Positions 1-6,823 of a stretch of DNA of 64,000 nt are shown one piece after another. The notes under the pieces are model-generated. The model was not told the origin of the DNA. It did no database searches and saw only the letters and a list, made by a program, of their open reading frames with translations. The DNA is taken from assembly GCF_947501785.1 (NCBI RefSeq), contig NZ_CANMXB010000001.1, positions 2,856,501 to 2,920,500 of the forward strand, written 5' to 3'. The stretch comes from an uncultured Litoreibacter sp. (GTDB lineage: Bacteria; Pseudomonadota; Alphaproteobacteria; Rhodobacterales; Rhodobacteraceae). The number at the start of each line of letters is the position of its first letter. The stretch's first letter is position 1. The translations under genes were made by a program, and so were the position numbers.

Positions 1-393
1 TTGGATGAGTGGAAGCCCGTTCACCAGCAGCGTCACGTCATAGCGGGTCTTGTATTGGCCTTCTTGCGTGATCTGGTGAGTGACCTGATAGCGATTTCGG
101 CACCATTCGCGTCCATTGAAGAACTGCACATAGGCCGTCGTGCCGTCGTCGCGCTGCAAAGTCATGCGGTCGCGCAGCGTCTTGGCTTTCTCAAAGGTCG
201 AACCTTTGCCCAGGTAGTTGAGGATGGTGCGAAACTCCCCGTCCGAGAATTGCAGCCCGTTATGCGCCTCAAGTTGCGCGCGCAGGTTAGCCTCCAGCGC
301 CGCATTGTCTGGGATGGCGACCGAGGTCCAGCCCAGATCGTTCAGACGCTGGATTAAGGCATTTTCAAGCTGGGCTTCGGACTGAGTATTCAT
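1..393 (-). CDS. hsdR: Type I restriction enzyme R subunit, N-terminal part (runs off left edge)
   Basis: This is the first 131 residues of the DNA-translocating and cleaving subunit of a type I restriction-modification complex. It starts at the ATG at 393 (MNTQSEAQLENALIQRLNDL). The visible part ends in RYDVTLLVNGLPLIQ, which matches the start of the HsdR nuclease domain, where the Asp of 'YDV' is part of the PD-(D/E)xK site. The E/K residues and the helicase domains would lie beyond the edge. The start codon is 9 bp past the hsdS stop, so hsdM, hsdS and hsdR form one leftward operon. Whether the full gene is intact cannot be seen. Confidence 0.88.
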   Translation of the reverse strand, partial: MNTQSEAQLENALIQRLNDLGWTSVAIPDNAALEANLRAQLEAHNGLQFSDGEFRTILNYLGKGSTFEKAKTLRDRMTLQRDDGTTAYVQFFNGREWCRNRYQVTHQITQEGQYKTRYDVTLLVNGLPLIQ

Positions 394-402
394 AGGTAAA
401 CC

Positions 403-1578
403 TTAGACAAACAGCTTTTGTAGAAGGCCCTTTTTGAAGGCCTCCATCTCGGAAATCTTCTGTGACAGAGTGTTGATTTTGGCGTCGGCCGCCAAGAGTG
501 TGGCAGCAATCTTGCGCTGTTCGTCGGGGTGGGGAACCATAACCTTGATTTCGCCAAAGAGCGGAAATTTCAGGTTCCAAGTATCCTTGGTCAATCCCTG
601 AGAGTACTTTCTGAACTGGTTCACGAGGGGCGGAAACTTGAAGTAGTATGCCCAGAACTTTGGTATCTGCCCGCAACTGGGCGTAACCACCGTATATGCT
701 GGGCTCACAATGCCATCATATTCTGAAAGACCATTCGCCCCTTGCCACATACGCATGGAATTGTAGGCAATGTCACCGGGGCGTACGCATTTATAGTTGG
801 AGCGATCAATACTCGCCTCTTGAGCGCGTGCAACATCCGATGCTCTGCGAACACCATTGTGCATCGTGACGGACAAAAGTTCTGCCGTAGGATTCCCTCG
901 CTCAGAACGTTCGCTGAACATTTTGCCAAGTCGCCGCTCCTCCCAATCCGGGAAGGCATTGCCGTCTTCGCGGGTAAAGCGCAGCTCACGCGAAAACAGC
1001 TGCTGCATCAGCCAACGCTTATAGTCCTCCAGCGCAATTTTCTTGTCGATCAGAAGGGTGATCTTGCATGAGGTAGCGTCGAATACTGCTGCGATCTTTT
1101 CCTGTTCGGGTTGATCCGGCAATGCGAGCGGGATCTTGGCAAAGTCCTGATAATAAAGGCGCAAGCGGTCGTTGGTCAGCCCGTGTGAGTAGGCCCACAG
1201 TTGGTGCAGCATGTGTTGGTTTTGAAACCAGTAGTCGAAGAACTTCGAGGATACTCCTGGCTCGGGTGACAGCACCACATAGGCAGGACTAACCATGCAT
1301 TCCTCAGCCGCGAGGCCGGCTGCGCCCTGCCACATCCGCATCATGTTGTAGACCAGATCGCCAGGTTGGGCGCGCAGATTACTTTCGTCTGCTGCGTCGG
1401 CACCCATATGGCGATCAAGGCTATCTCGACGGACAAGCCCACGGTCCTGGGTCACAGAGTAGATCGGCAGTCCCGCTTCGCCCTTGGTTTTACTGTTGCG
1501 AAAGGCATCACCAGCTCGTGCAGGCTTCCATGGGCTTTTGAACTCTGGAAAACGCAGTTCCGGCACAAAGTTGTTCAT
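403..1578 (-). CDS. hsdS: Type I restriction-modification specificity subunit
   Basis: HsdS (391 aa) selects the DNA target for methylation by HsdM and for restriction by the full complex. The usual two-repeat layout is visible: a first target recognition domain (about residues 15-160), a conserved helix around 'DQPEQEKIAAVFDA', a second recognition domain (about 205-345), and a second helix around 'HPDEQRKIAATLLAADAKI'. Both recognition domains contain the same MRMWQGA-x-GL and VSPAY blocks, so they belong to the same subfamily. I chose the ATG at 1578 because it overlaps the hsdM stop in an ATGA (1575-1578). An upstream in-frame start would only add residues that overlap hsdM. Confidence 0.9.
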   Translation of the reverse strand: MNNFVPELRFPEFKSPWKPARAGDAFRNSKTKGEAGLPIYSVTQDRGLVRRDSLDRHMGADAADESNLRAQPGDLVYNMMRMWQGAAGLAAEECMVSPAYVVLSPEPGVSSKFFDYWFQNQHMLHQLWAYSHGLTNDRLRLYYQDFAKIPLALPDQPEQEKIAAVFDATSCKITLLIDKKIALEDYKRWLMQQLFSRELRFTREDGNAFPDWEERRLGKMFSERSERGNPTAELLSVTMHNGVRRASDVARAQEASIDRSNYKCVRPGDIAYNSMRMWQGANGLSEYDGIVSPAYTVVTPSCGQIPKFWAYYFKFPPLVNQFRKYSQGLTKDTWNLKFPLFGEIKVMVPHPDEQRKIAATLLAADAKINTLSQKISEMEAFKKGLLQKLFV

Positions 1579-3137
1579 AGGGGTGCTTCCAGGCCAAGTT
1601 CGGCACAAAACCCACGCAGTTCCTCATCGACATCACGCATGTCCAGATTGATTTGTTCGATGCACCTCGTCACCTTCTCAAGATCGACGGGCGATTCCGG
1701 CACGAAGGTGTCGACATAACGGGGGATATTGAGGTTGAAATCGTTCTCTTCGATCTCTGCCAGCAAAGCACGGTGTGAAAACCGCTCTTCCTCCGCTCGT
1801 GTACGATACGCCTGAACAATACGTTCAACGTCGCCTTGGCCCAGCGTGTTTTGGTTTTTACCTCGTTCAAAACAAGTCGAGGCGTCCACGAAGAACACGT
1901 CTTCAGTCTCTTTGCACTTCTTCAGAACCAATATGCAGGTCGGTATGGCCGTGCCGTAGAAGATGTTCTCCGGAAGGCCGATTACCGAGTCCAACCAGTT
2001 GCGGCGGATCAGAAATTCACGGATTGCGCCTTCCGCGCCACCTCGGAACAGCACGCCGTGGGGCAGAATGACCGCCATGGTTCCGTCTTCGTCCAGGTGG
2101 TGCAGCATGTGTTGAACGAAGGCAAAATCGGCTTTGGAGGCCGGTGCTAGACGCCCATACTCGGCAAAGCGGTCGTCGCTCTCGAAAACTTTGTTGGCTG
2201 ACCACTTCGCAGAAAAGGGCGGGTTTGCAACGATGGCCTCAAAGGTCATGCCTTCATGCTGGGGAAGTTCGAGCGTGTCTTCCTGCTCAATGTCAAATTT
2301 GCTGTAGTGCACCCCGTGTAGGATCATGTTCATCCGAGCAAGGTTATAAGTCGTCCGGTTCAGCTCCTGGCCATAGAAGTCCGCGATGTTTTTCTCGCCG
2401 ACCTCACGTGCAACACGCAGCAGAAGCGAGCCCGATCCGCATGTTGGGTCATAAACCGACCGCAACCGCGCTTTGCCGGTTGTGACGATTTTTGCCAGAA
2501 CCGTTGAGACCTCTTGCGGCGTGTAGAACTCGCCCGCTTTCTTGCCCGCGCCTGAGGCAAATTTGCCGATCAAATACTCATAGGCGTCACCCAAGACGTC
2601 CGAATCCGCAGACTCCAGTTGGAAATCGATTGCGTCGAGGTGGACAAGAACCTTGGAGATCAGCGCGTTGCGCGCCTCATTCGAGCGGCCAAGTTTGCTT
2701 GAATTGAGATCGAGGTCCTCGAACAGGTTTACAAAGTCCTCTTCAGACTCATTACCCATCGTCGATTGCTGTATGTTGTTCAGCGTCTCGGCCAGGTCCG
2801 CTAAAATGAAGCTGCCGGGTTCGCTCCCGCGTTGGGCGACTGCTGAAAACAGCTCTCGTGGGGGAAGGTAGTAACCCAAGCTCTCGATACAAGCTTCTTT
2901 GACAGCCGTGAGCATGCCGACGTGCACAGCGTCACTCTCATCCAACGCTGAGAAAGTCAGCCCCTCTGATTTCAGGAGCTCTTGGTCGATGTAGAGATGC
3001 AGCCGTTCTGAGAGGTACTTGTAGAAAATGAACCCTAGAATGTAGTCGCGGAAGTCGTCCGCATCCATCCGCCCACGGAGCTCGTTGGCGATGTCCCAGA
3101 GTTTTTGCTCAAGCTTCTTTTTTTGTTCTTCTGTCAA
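1575..3137 (-). CDS. hsdM: Type I restriction-modification DNA methyltransferase subunit
   Basis: N6-adenine methyltransferase subunit (520 aa) of the type I complex. It has the HsdM N-terminal helical domain (LWDIANELRGRMDADDFRDY, residues 14-33), the AdoMet-binding motif DPTCGSGSLLL (about 230-240) and the catalytic motif NPPF (about 305-308). The length is normal for the family. The start is TTG at 3137, preceded by GAAGGTG on the minus strand; no nearby ATG fits. It overlaps hsdS by 4 bp. A 60-bp gap separates it from the small membrane-protein gene upstream on the same strand, so it may be read from the XRE promoter or from its own. Confidence 0.95.
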   Translation of the reverse strand: MTEEQKKKLEQKLWDIANELRGRMDADDFRDYILGFIFYKYLSERLHLYIDQELLKSEGLTFSALDESDAVHVGMLTAVKEACIESLGYYLPPRELFSAVAQRGSEPGSFILADLAETLNNIQQSTMGNESEEDFVNLFEDLDLNSSKLGRSNEARNALISKVLVHLDAIDFQLESADSDVLGDAYEYLIGKFASGAGKKAGEFYTPQEVSTVLAKIVTTGKARLRSVYDPTCGSGSLLLRVAREVGEKNIADFYGQELNRTTYNLARMNMILHGVHYSKFDIEQEDTLELPQHEGMTFEAIVANPPFSAKWSANKVFESDDRFAEYGRLAPASKADFAFVQHMLHHLDEDGTMAVILPHGVLFRGGAEGAIREFLIRRNWLDSVIGLPENIFYGTAIPTCILVLKKCKETEDVFFVDASTCFERGKNQNTLGQGDVERIVQAYRTRAEEERFSHRALLAEIEENDFNLNIPRYVDTFVPESPVDLEKVTRCIEQINLDMRDVDEELRGFCAELGLEAPL

Positions 3138-3198
3138 TGCAACACCTTCAGCGAGTTACTTGGTCGCTTGTGTGCAACAGATCTATGGGGCGGAACAG

Positions 3199-3489
3199 TC
3201 ATCCCGAAATATTCAAAGATGGCCGCGCAGTAAAAGACATACAAAGAGTGGCGGTCCAAGCGACGAAAAATGCCAAAATCGTTGACCCAGCGAAAGTTGC
3301 AGCTCCAATTTCTGATCCAACGATCAAGAACATGACGCCAAAACCGATCCAGCTCAGACCAGCTGCGAAGCATGCCGACAGCGCAAACTGAAAACAGCGC
3401 GTCCTCGCCAAGTTGAGCCGATTTGCATTAGCATTCGCGTGTGCTTGGGCGACGATCTTGCGTGCCTGCTCGATGAATGGGTTTCTCAT
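3199..3489 (-). CDS. Small two-helix membrane protein of unknown function
   Basis: A 96-aa protein I do not recognise. It has a charged N-terminus (residues 1-30, rich in Arg/Lys/Asn) and two hydrophobic stretches, about 33-56 and 60-85, which suggests a helical hairpin in the inner membrane. The start ATG overlaps the stop of the XRE gene upstream as ATGA (3486-3489), so the two are translationally coupled. It sits between the repressor and the restriction-modification operon, on the same strand. I infer an accessory role in the element but the sequence gives no direct function. Confidence 0.6.
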   Translation of the reverse strand: MRNPFIEQARKIVAQAHANANANRLNLARTRCFQFALSACFAAGLSWIGFGVMFLIVGSEIGAATFAGSTILAFFVAWTATLCMSFTARPSLNISG

Positions 3490-3893
3490 TTTGGGTCTTT
3501 CCTCAATGTTTTAAAGTATGCGTCCATGCGCGAGACGTTCAGGCCGCCTTCGCGAAGTATTTCGTCGAAGACGTAAAGAACGACGTCGGATTCATAGTCG
3601 GGGCTCGGAATCTCGTCTTCTGCAATAAAGTGTTCCCGGACTGCTATAACGGCAGCTTTGATAGCATCCCGCACTTCTAGCCCTGATTTGGCGCCATCGC
3701 CTGTAAGCAGCCAAGCGATATTCGCGTCGTATTTTTCCGAGATTTCCAAGGCCACTGCTAACGGAAGTTCCCGGATGCCGAGCTCGTAATTCTTGTAGGC
3801 TCGATCAGACAGCCCAAGGTCTGCGCCAAAGGCGGCTTGGGACATGCCAGTTGCTTTTCTTATCGACGACAATCGCTCTTGCAGGCTGCTCAT
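3486..3893 (-). CDS. XRE/Cro-type helix-turn-helix repressor
   Basis: A 135-aa regulator with an N-terminal Cro/C1-type HTH (about residues 7-62: RLSSIRKATGMSQAAFGADL, then DRAYKNYELG) and a C-terminal part of unknown role. It lacks the Ser/Lys peptidase domain of LexA-like repressors. Three half-sites spaced 10 bp apart lie at 3895-3920, just upstream of its ATG at 3893, which suggests autoregulation. It faces away from the two small DNA-binding ORFs and the integrase. It could be the element's lysogeny-type switch or a control protein for the restriction-modification operon; the position fits both. Confidence 0.85.
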   Translation of the reverse strand: MSSLQERLSSIRKATGMSQAAFGADLGLSDRAYKNYELGIRELPLAVALEISEKYDANIAWLLTGDGAKSGLEVRDAIKAAVIAVREHFIAEDEIPSPDYESDVVLYVFDEILREGGLNVSRMDAYFKTLRKDPK

Positions 3894-3894
3894 C

Positions 3895-3920
3895 GTTACC
3901 TTATGGTATCAATTGTTACC
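3895..3920. promoter_or_regulatory. Candidate XRE operator with three 10-bp-spaced half-sites
   Basis: GTTACC at 3895-3900, GGTATC at 3905-3910 (inverted, one mismatch) and GTTACC at 3915-3920, each separated by 4 bp, so half-sites recur every 10 bp, about one helical turn. The middle site can pair with either neighbour as a 16-bp near-palindrome. The array touches the XRE start and lies between the divergent repressor and the integrase-side genes. Its role as operator is inference from position and symmetry. Confidence 0.5.
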
Positions 3921-3994
3921 AGAATCAGCGACCAAGGGTCGAATCTTCCGCTTCATTCCCAACTGTAGCGGTTCGTTCCCAAGACGCCAAGAAA

Positions 3995-4231
3995 ATGGAG
4001 GCTCTTTTGGAAGGATTCTCTACACCGCGAGAATTGGCAAATGCTTCGGGTTGGCCGGAAAAGACAATTCGGAGTCTGATCGCAACGAATGAGTTGCGCC
4101 ACCTGAAGCTGAAACAGCGGTTCTTTGTTCCTGACGGAGCTCTTGAGGAGTTCATCGAACGCAGGATGGTTGTGCCAAAGAGCCCGTTAGGTGGTCGAAA
4201 ACAATCGGAGAGTTCCGATGACTGTACCTGA
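3995..4231 (+). CDS. Small helix-turn-helix protein, excisionase-like
   Basis: A 78-aa protein starting at the ATG at 3995. Residues 6-45 (GFSTPRELANASGWPEKTIR, then a variable strand and 'FFVPDGALEEFI') resemble the small winged-helix DNA-binding domain of MerR/excisionase proteins, where a short HTH is followed by a wing that touches DNA. It is the first gene of a rightward group (this gene, another small ORF, integrase) that diverges from the XRE repressor. That order suits a recombination directionality factor, but this is inference. It overlaps the next ORF by 14 bp. Confidence 0.6.
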   Translation: MEALLEGFSTPRELANASGWPEKTIRSLIATNELRHLKLKQRFFVPDGALEEFIERRMVVPKSPLGGRKQSESSDDCT

Positions 4232-4562
4232 ACGCCTTGGATCTGAGGTGTTGGATACTGGTCTGACGCCAAAGCAGTGGGTCGATCTCCTCAAAGAACG
4301 AGAAATCGACGTAACTGAACGAACACTTCGGGCCGTCGCAAACCGGATTGGTGCCTGCCACAAGCTTGGCAACGCAATGATCATCACGGCGGCCCAAATC
4401 GATACAATTTTGAAGGAGGGCAACCATTGCCGCTCGAACCGAGGAAAAGGGACCGGATCTTCTATGCGGTCGGTTGGATCGAATACAACGGCCGCCCGAT
4501 CGCCGGTCCATATCGAAAAAGCACGGAGTCGACTACTGAAGCTGGCGCGCGGGACTGGATAG
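4218..4562 (+). CDS. Second small DNA-binding-like ORF, overlapping the integrase start
   Basis: A 114-aa ORF starting at the ATG at 4218. The first 70 residues (TPKQWVDLLKEREIDVTERT and 'NAMIITAAQIDTILKEGN') look like a small helix-turn-helix module with a wing, similar in plan to the preceding gene. After about residue 70 the reading frame runs inside the integrase gene and the sequence becomes low-quality (Ser/Arg/Thr-rich). The 136-bp overlap with the integrase is unusually long, so the C-terminal third may be a non-functional tail that ends only at the first chance stop. It may help excision or regulate the integrase. Confidence 0.5.
   Translation: MTVPERLGSEVLDTGLTPKQWVDLLKEREIDVTERTLRAVANRIGACHKLGNAMIITAAQIDTILKEGNHCRSNRGKGTGSSMRSVGSNTTAARSPVHIEKARSRLLKLARGTG
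4412..4429 (+). promoter_or_regulatory. Strong ribosome-binding site that fixes a TTG integrase start
   Basis: GAAGGAGGG at 4412-4420 lies about 8 nt upstream of the TTG at 4427-4429. It is the strongest Shine-Dalgarno sequence in this area and decides the integrase start, even though it sits within the preceding ORF. Translation of the integrase may therefore depend on ribosomes clearing the upstream ORF. Confidence 0.6.
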
Positions 4563-5500
4563 CTCAGGAAACGGAATACCAAATCCGAAAGCATCTTGTT
4601 GGAGAAGACAAAGCTCTCAGGTTCCTGGATGCCCTCGAGCTCTATGACCCTGACCCGAAGACTGCCGCTCGAATAGAGAAGTTGCTCGACGAAATCGGAG
4701 AGAAGCCATTATCCGACATCACCGGCGCTTTTCTCAAAAGCTTGGGTCCCAAGCTAATGCCAGACGTGTCTGCCGATACATGGTTGCGGGAGATAATCAC
4801 ACCAGTCCGTGCAGTTGTTAACAATGCCCACGAACTGAAGAGAACACCTTATCTGAAAGTTCGAGCCTTCAAAACAAGCGAAGTTGTCGCTCAGGACACC
4901 AGGCGCGGGAAAACAAGCCGCGTAAAGCGAGTCCCAGCAACAAGAGAGTGGATTGAAGCATTCTGTCGGGAGGCTGACCCCTATAATGCAGCACTTGTTC
5001 GCTTCATGTTTGAAACAGCCGCAAGGATAGATCAGGCTGTCTCTGTGAAACCTGCGGAAGTCTTCCCGGACTCGCTTGCGGTTAGCCTGAAAGCCCAAAA
5101 AGGTCATCCCAAATGCCTGGTCGCCGTCAGTCCAGAGATGATGGAGGAGATCACGGCGTTGAAGCCCAAACGGCCAAAAAATCGGAAGACCGGTGGATTC
5201 ATGGAAGAACGCTTGTTCGGTTACGGGAGTTCGACCGGTTACAACGGGCGTTGGAAGACGATCTGCAAAGCCGCTGGTATACCTTATCTTTCGGCCCATG
5301 CGGCTGGCAGACATGGATTCTATACCGAACTAGTTGTGCGACAGGGAGTGGACCCAGTAACCGCTGCTGAGGCTGGTCGTTGGTCTGACGTGTCTTTGCC
5401 GTTGAGGGTGTATGCCCATTCCGAGACCGATGAAGCAGAGATAAGAGCGCTGTTTCGCACAAAACTCGTACATTCGAGAGCCAAAAATAATAGTAAATAA
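4427..5500 (+). CDS. int: Tyrosine recombinase / element integrase
   Basis: Site-specific tyrosine recombinase (357 aa) that would insert and excise the element at tRNA-Arg(CCU). The C-terminal catalytic domain shows the first Arg in 'FETAARIDQAV' (R200), the HAAGRHGF box (H291, R295), the AGRWSD block (W319) and the nucleophile Tyr in 'LRVYAHSE' (Y329). The N-terminal ~150 residues would hold arm-type and core-binding DNA contacts. The start is TTG at 4427, supported by the GGAGG just upstream. Its stop is 34 bp before the tRNA fragment, the usual integrase-next-to-att arrangement. All catalytic residues are present, so it may be active. Confidence 0.9.
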   Translation: MPLEPRKRDRIFYAVGWIEYNGRPIAGPYRKSTESTTEAGARDWIAQETEYQIRKHLVGEDKALRFLDALELYDPDPKTAARIEKLLDEIGEKPLSDITGAFLKSLGPKLMPDVSADTWLREIITPVRAVVNNAHELKRTPYLKVRAFKTSEVVAQDTRRGKTSRVKRVPATREWIEAFCREADPYNAALVRFMFETAARIDQAVSVKPAEVFPDSLAVSLKAQKGHPKCLVAVSPEMMEEITALKPKRPKNRKTGGFMEERLFGYGSSTGYNGRWKTICKAAGIPYLSAHAAGRHGFYTELVVRQGVDPVTAAEAGRWSDVSLPLRVYAHSETDEAEIRALFRTKLVHSRAKNNSK

Positions 5501-5533
5501 CTGAAATCAAAATAGGAATAATAACATGAATAA

Positions 5534-5582
5534 CTCCCTCCTAAGGGGCAGGTTGCAGGTTCGAATCCTGCCGGGGTCGCCA
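5534..5582 (+). other. attR: 3' half of tRNA-Arg(CCU) left by integration
   Basis: The sequence folds as the 3' half of a tRNA: anticodon CCT at 5540-5542 with loop and most of its stem, a 5-nt variable loop (5550-5554), a T arm (GCAGG 5555-5559, loop TTCGAAT, CCTGC 5567-5571), the 3' acceptor strand CGGGGTC (5572-5578), discriminator G and CCA at 5580-5582. No matching 5' half (GACCCCG) is found upstream; that region is AT-rich and belongs to the element. This is the duplicated target left at the distal end of a tRNA-targeting element. The intact tRNA should lie to the left of the window. Confidence 0.8.
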
Positions 5583-5615
5583 GTTTCTGGGGATGGTTAA
5601 CGGGCTGAGGGGGCG

Positions 5616-5660
5616 AAAAACCGCGTACACGGGGTGTACACACACTGTACACACCCCGTA
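5616..5660 (-). terminator. Probable terminator of the winged-helix gene
   Basis: An inverted repeat (arms about 5627-5640 and 5646-5660, centred on repeated TGTACA) reads on the minus strand as a CGGGGTG-type hairpin followed about 6 nt later by five T (A-run at 5616-5620 on the plus strand). It lies about 40 bp past the stop of the gene at 5698-6396. One arm has a 2-nt insertion, so pairing is imperfect. It could instead be an operator. Confidence 0.45.
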
Positions 5661-5697
5661 CCGACAGCGGGTCGTGACAAAAGGGGTTAACGGCGGC

Positions 5698-6396
5698 TCA
5701 GTCCATGCGGATTGAGGCGGGTTCGACCGCCAACACGTACCCTTTGCGGGCGATGTTCTTGATCAGAAGTTCGCTCATCATCTGGTTGCCCAAGTGGTCG
5801 CGGAGGCGTTTGATGCGGACGGCGCCGGCGGCCTCGTCGCACTCGAGCTGAGGCTTGCCGGTGATCACGCTTTCAATCTCGACGCCCGACAAGATGTCAT
5901 CGTCGATACGAGCCTCGGCCAGAACTGACAGCGTTTCCAAAGCGGCCTCGGTCAGTTTGAACTCCATGTCGTTGATCTGCACGATGCGTTCGCCGCGATG
6001 CACGGTGAGCGTGTTGACCTGAATGCCGGATTTTTCGACCTCTGCCATGCGGCGGGCGAGGCCCACCAAAGACACAAGAGACACCAGGGTGGCGATCAGC
6101 AGCGCGGTTGCAAACACCATCAAGACGAAGATGATGAAGCGGTAAGAAGCCAAGGTCTCGGAAAATGCGGTGCCTGAGCCTGCGAGGATTTCGAGCAGCT
6201 TGATCTCGGCCTCGCCCGTTAACGTGTCGTTTTCAACGAAGAGCCGTTCGACCCGCATGTTGAATGCGTTGGCGTCGGGCAGGTTCAGAAACAGGACCAG
6301 CGCGGCCACCATCAGAATCGCGACAATTGCGGCAACGCCAATGACGATCACCCTCGCAGGCGTCAGCTTAGAAGCGGAGATAGTACTGTCCCGCAC
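5698..6396 (-). CDS. Membrane-anchored winged-helix protein (C-terminal DNA-binding domain)
   Basis: A 232-aa protein with two transmembrane helices (about 16-38 and 86-112), a short intervening loop that would be periplasmic if the N-terminus is cytoplasmic, and a C-terminal domain (about 140-223) that matches the OmpR-type winged helix: 'MEFKLTEAALETLSVLAE', then 'AVRIKRLRDHLG' and the terminal hairpin 'IARKGYVLAV'. ToxR and CadC place this domain at the N-terminus, so the order here is reversed. The start is GTG at 6396 with AAGGAAAG upstream. It overlaps the small secreted-protein gene by 29 bp, so the two form an operon. The signal it senses is unknown. Confidence 0.75.
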   Translation of the reverse strand: MRDSTISASKLTPARVIVIGVAAIVAILMVAALVLFLNLPDANAFNMRVERLFVENDTLTGEAEIKLLEILAGSGTAFSETLASYRFIIFVLMVFATALLIATLVSLVSLVGLARRMAEVEKSGIQVNTLTVHRGERIVQINDMEFKLTEAALETLSVLAEARIDDDILSGVEIESVITGKPQLECDEAAGAVRIKRLRDHLGNQMMSELLIKNIARKGYVLAVEPASIRMD

Positions 6397-6661
6397 TGGC
6401 TTTCCTTCCTGCTAGGCCATTGTCGTCAAACACGCTGAGCACATTGAGCAGGGTCCAGCCCTGATTGGCAAGCCGCGGCGCGATAGCAGCGGCGGCGCTG
6501 GATTGCCCGGCGCAGACGCTGTCTGCAACCTGGATCACCCCGTAATGCAGCTGCAACGGGTTGTCCTTCTTGGCTTTGTAGTCAGCGTAGCACGCGGCAT
6601 GCGCGCTGCTGATCGACGCCGCGAACATAAGCGCGGCCAGATATGTGATGCGATGTTTCAT
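6368..6661 (-). CDS. Small secreted protein of unknown function
   Basis: A 97-aa protein starting at ATG 6661, with a clear signal peptide (MKHRITYLAALMFAASISSAHA, cut before ACYADY). The mature part is about 75 residues with two Cys, in 'ACYADY' and 'VADSVCAGQ', which could form one disulfide in the periplasm. I recognise no domain. It is co-transcribed with, and overlaps by 29 bp, the membrane-anchored winged-helix gene, so it may be that regulator's periplasmic partner; this is inference from position. Confidence 0.65.
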   Translation of the reverse strand: MKHRITYLAALMFAASISSAHAACYADYKAKKDNPLQLHYGVIQVADSVCAGQSSAAAAIAPRLANQGWTLLNVLSVFDDNGLAGRKASAGQYYLRF

Positions 6662-6688
6662 GAGGCTCACATGGGGTCAGAGCCGCCG

Positions 6689-6701
6689 GTTATTCAATAA
6701 C
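6689..6701. promoter_or_regulatory. 13-bp perfect inverted repeat upstream of the secreted-protein operon
   Basis: GTTATT-C-AATAAC, a perfect 6-bp-arm inverted repeat 28 bp upstream of the ATG at 6661. It lies where a promoter or operator of the two-gene leftward operon would be. No known binding motif is claimed. Confidence 0.25.
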
Positions 6702-6823
6702 AAACGCCCGTTAGCCGGTAGCGGCGTGGTGAAATTGTTTAGCGCCAGCACGGCGGCCAGATTTGTGGTGTCCGGTCAAGACGGCCGCACCTGAAACCTG
6801 ATCTAGCCCGAAAGGAAGACCCC

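Noticed and set aside
4218-5500. Programmed -1 frameshift joining the small ORF and the integrase
   Set aside because: The integrase has its own strong ribosome-binding site and TTG start at the right distance, and no convincing slippery sequence precedes it.
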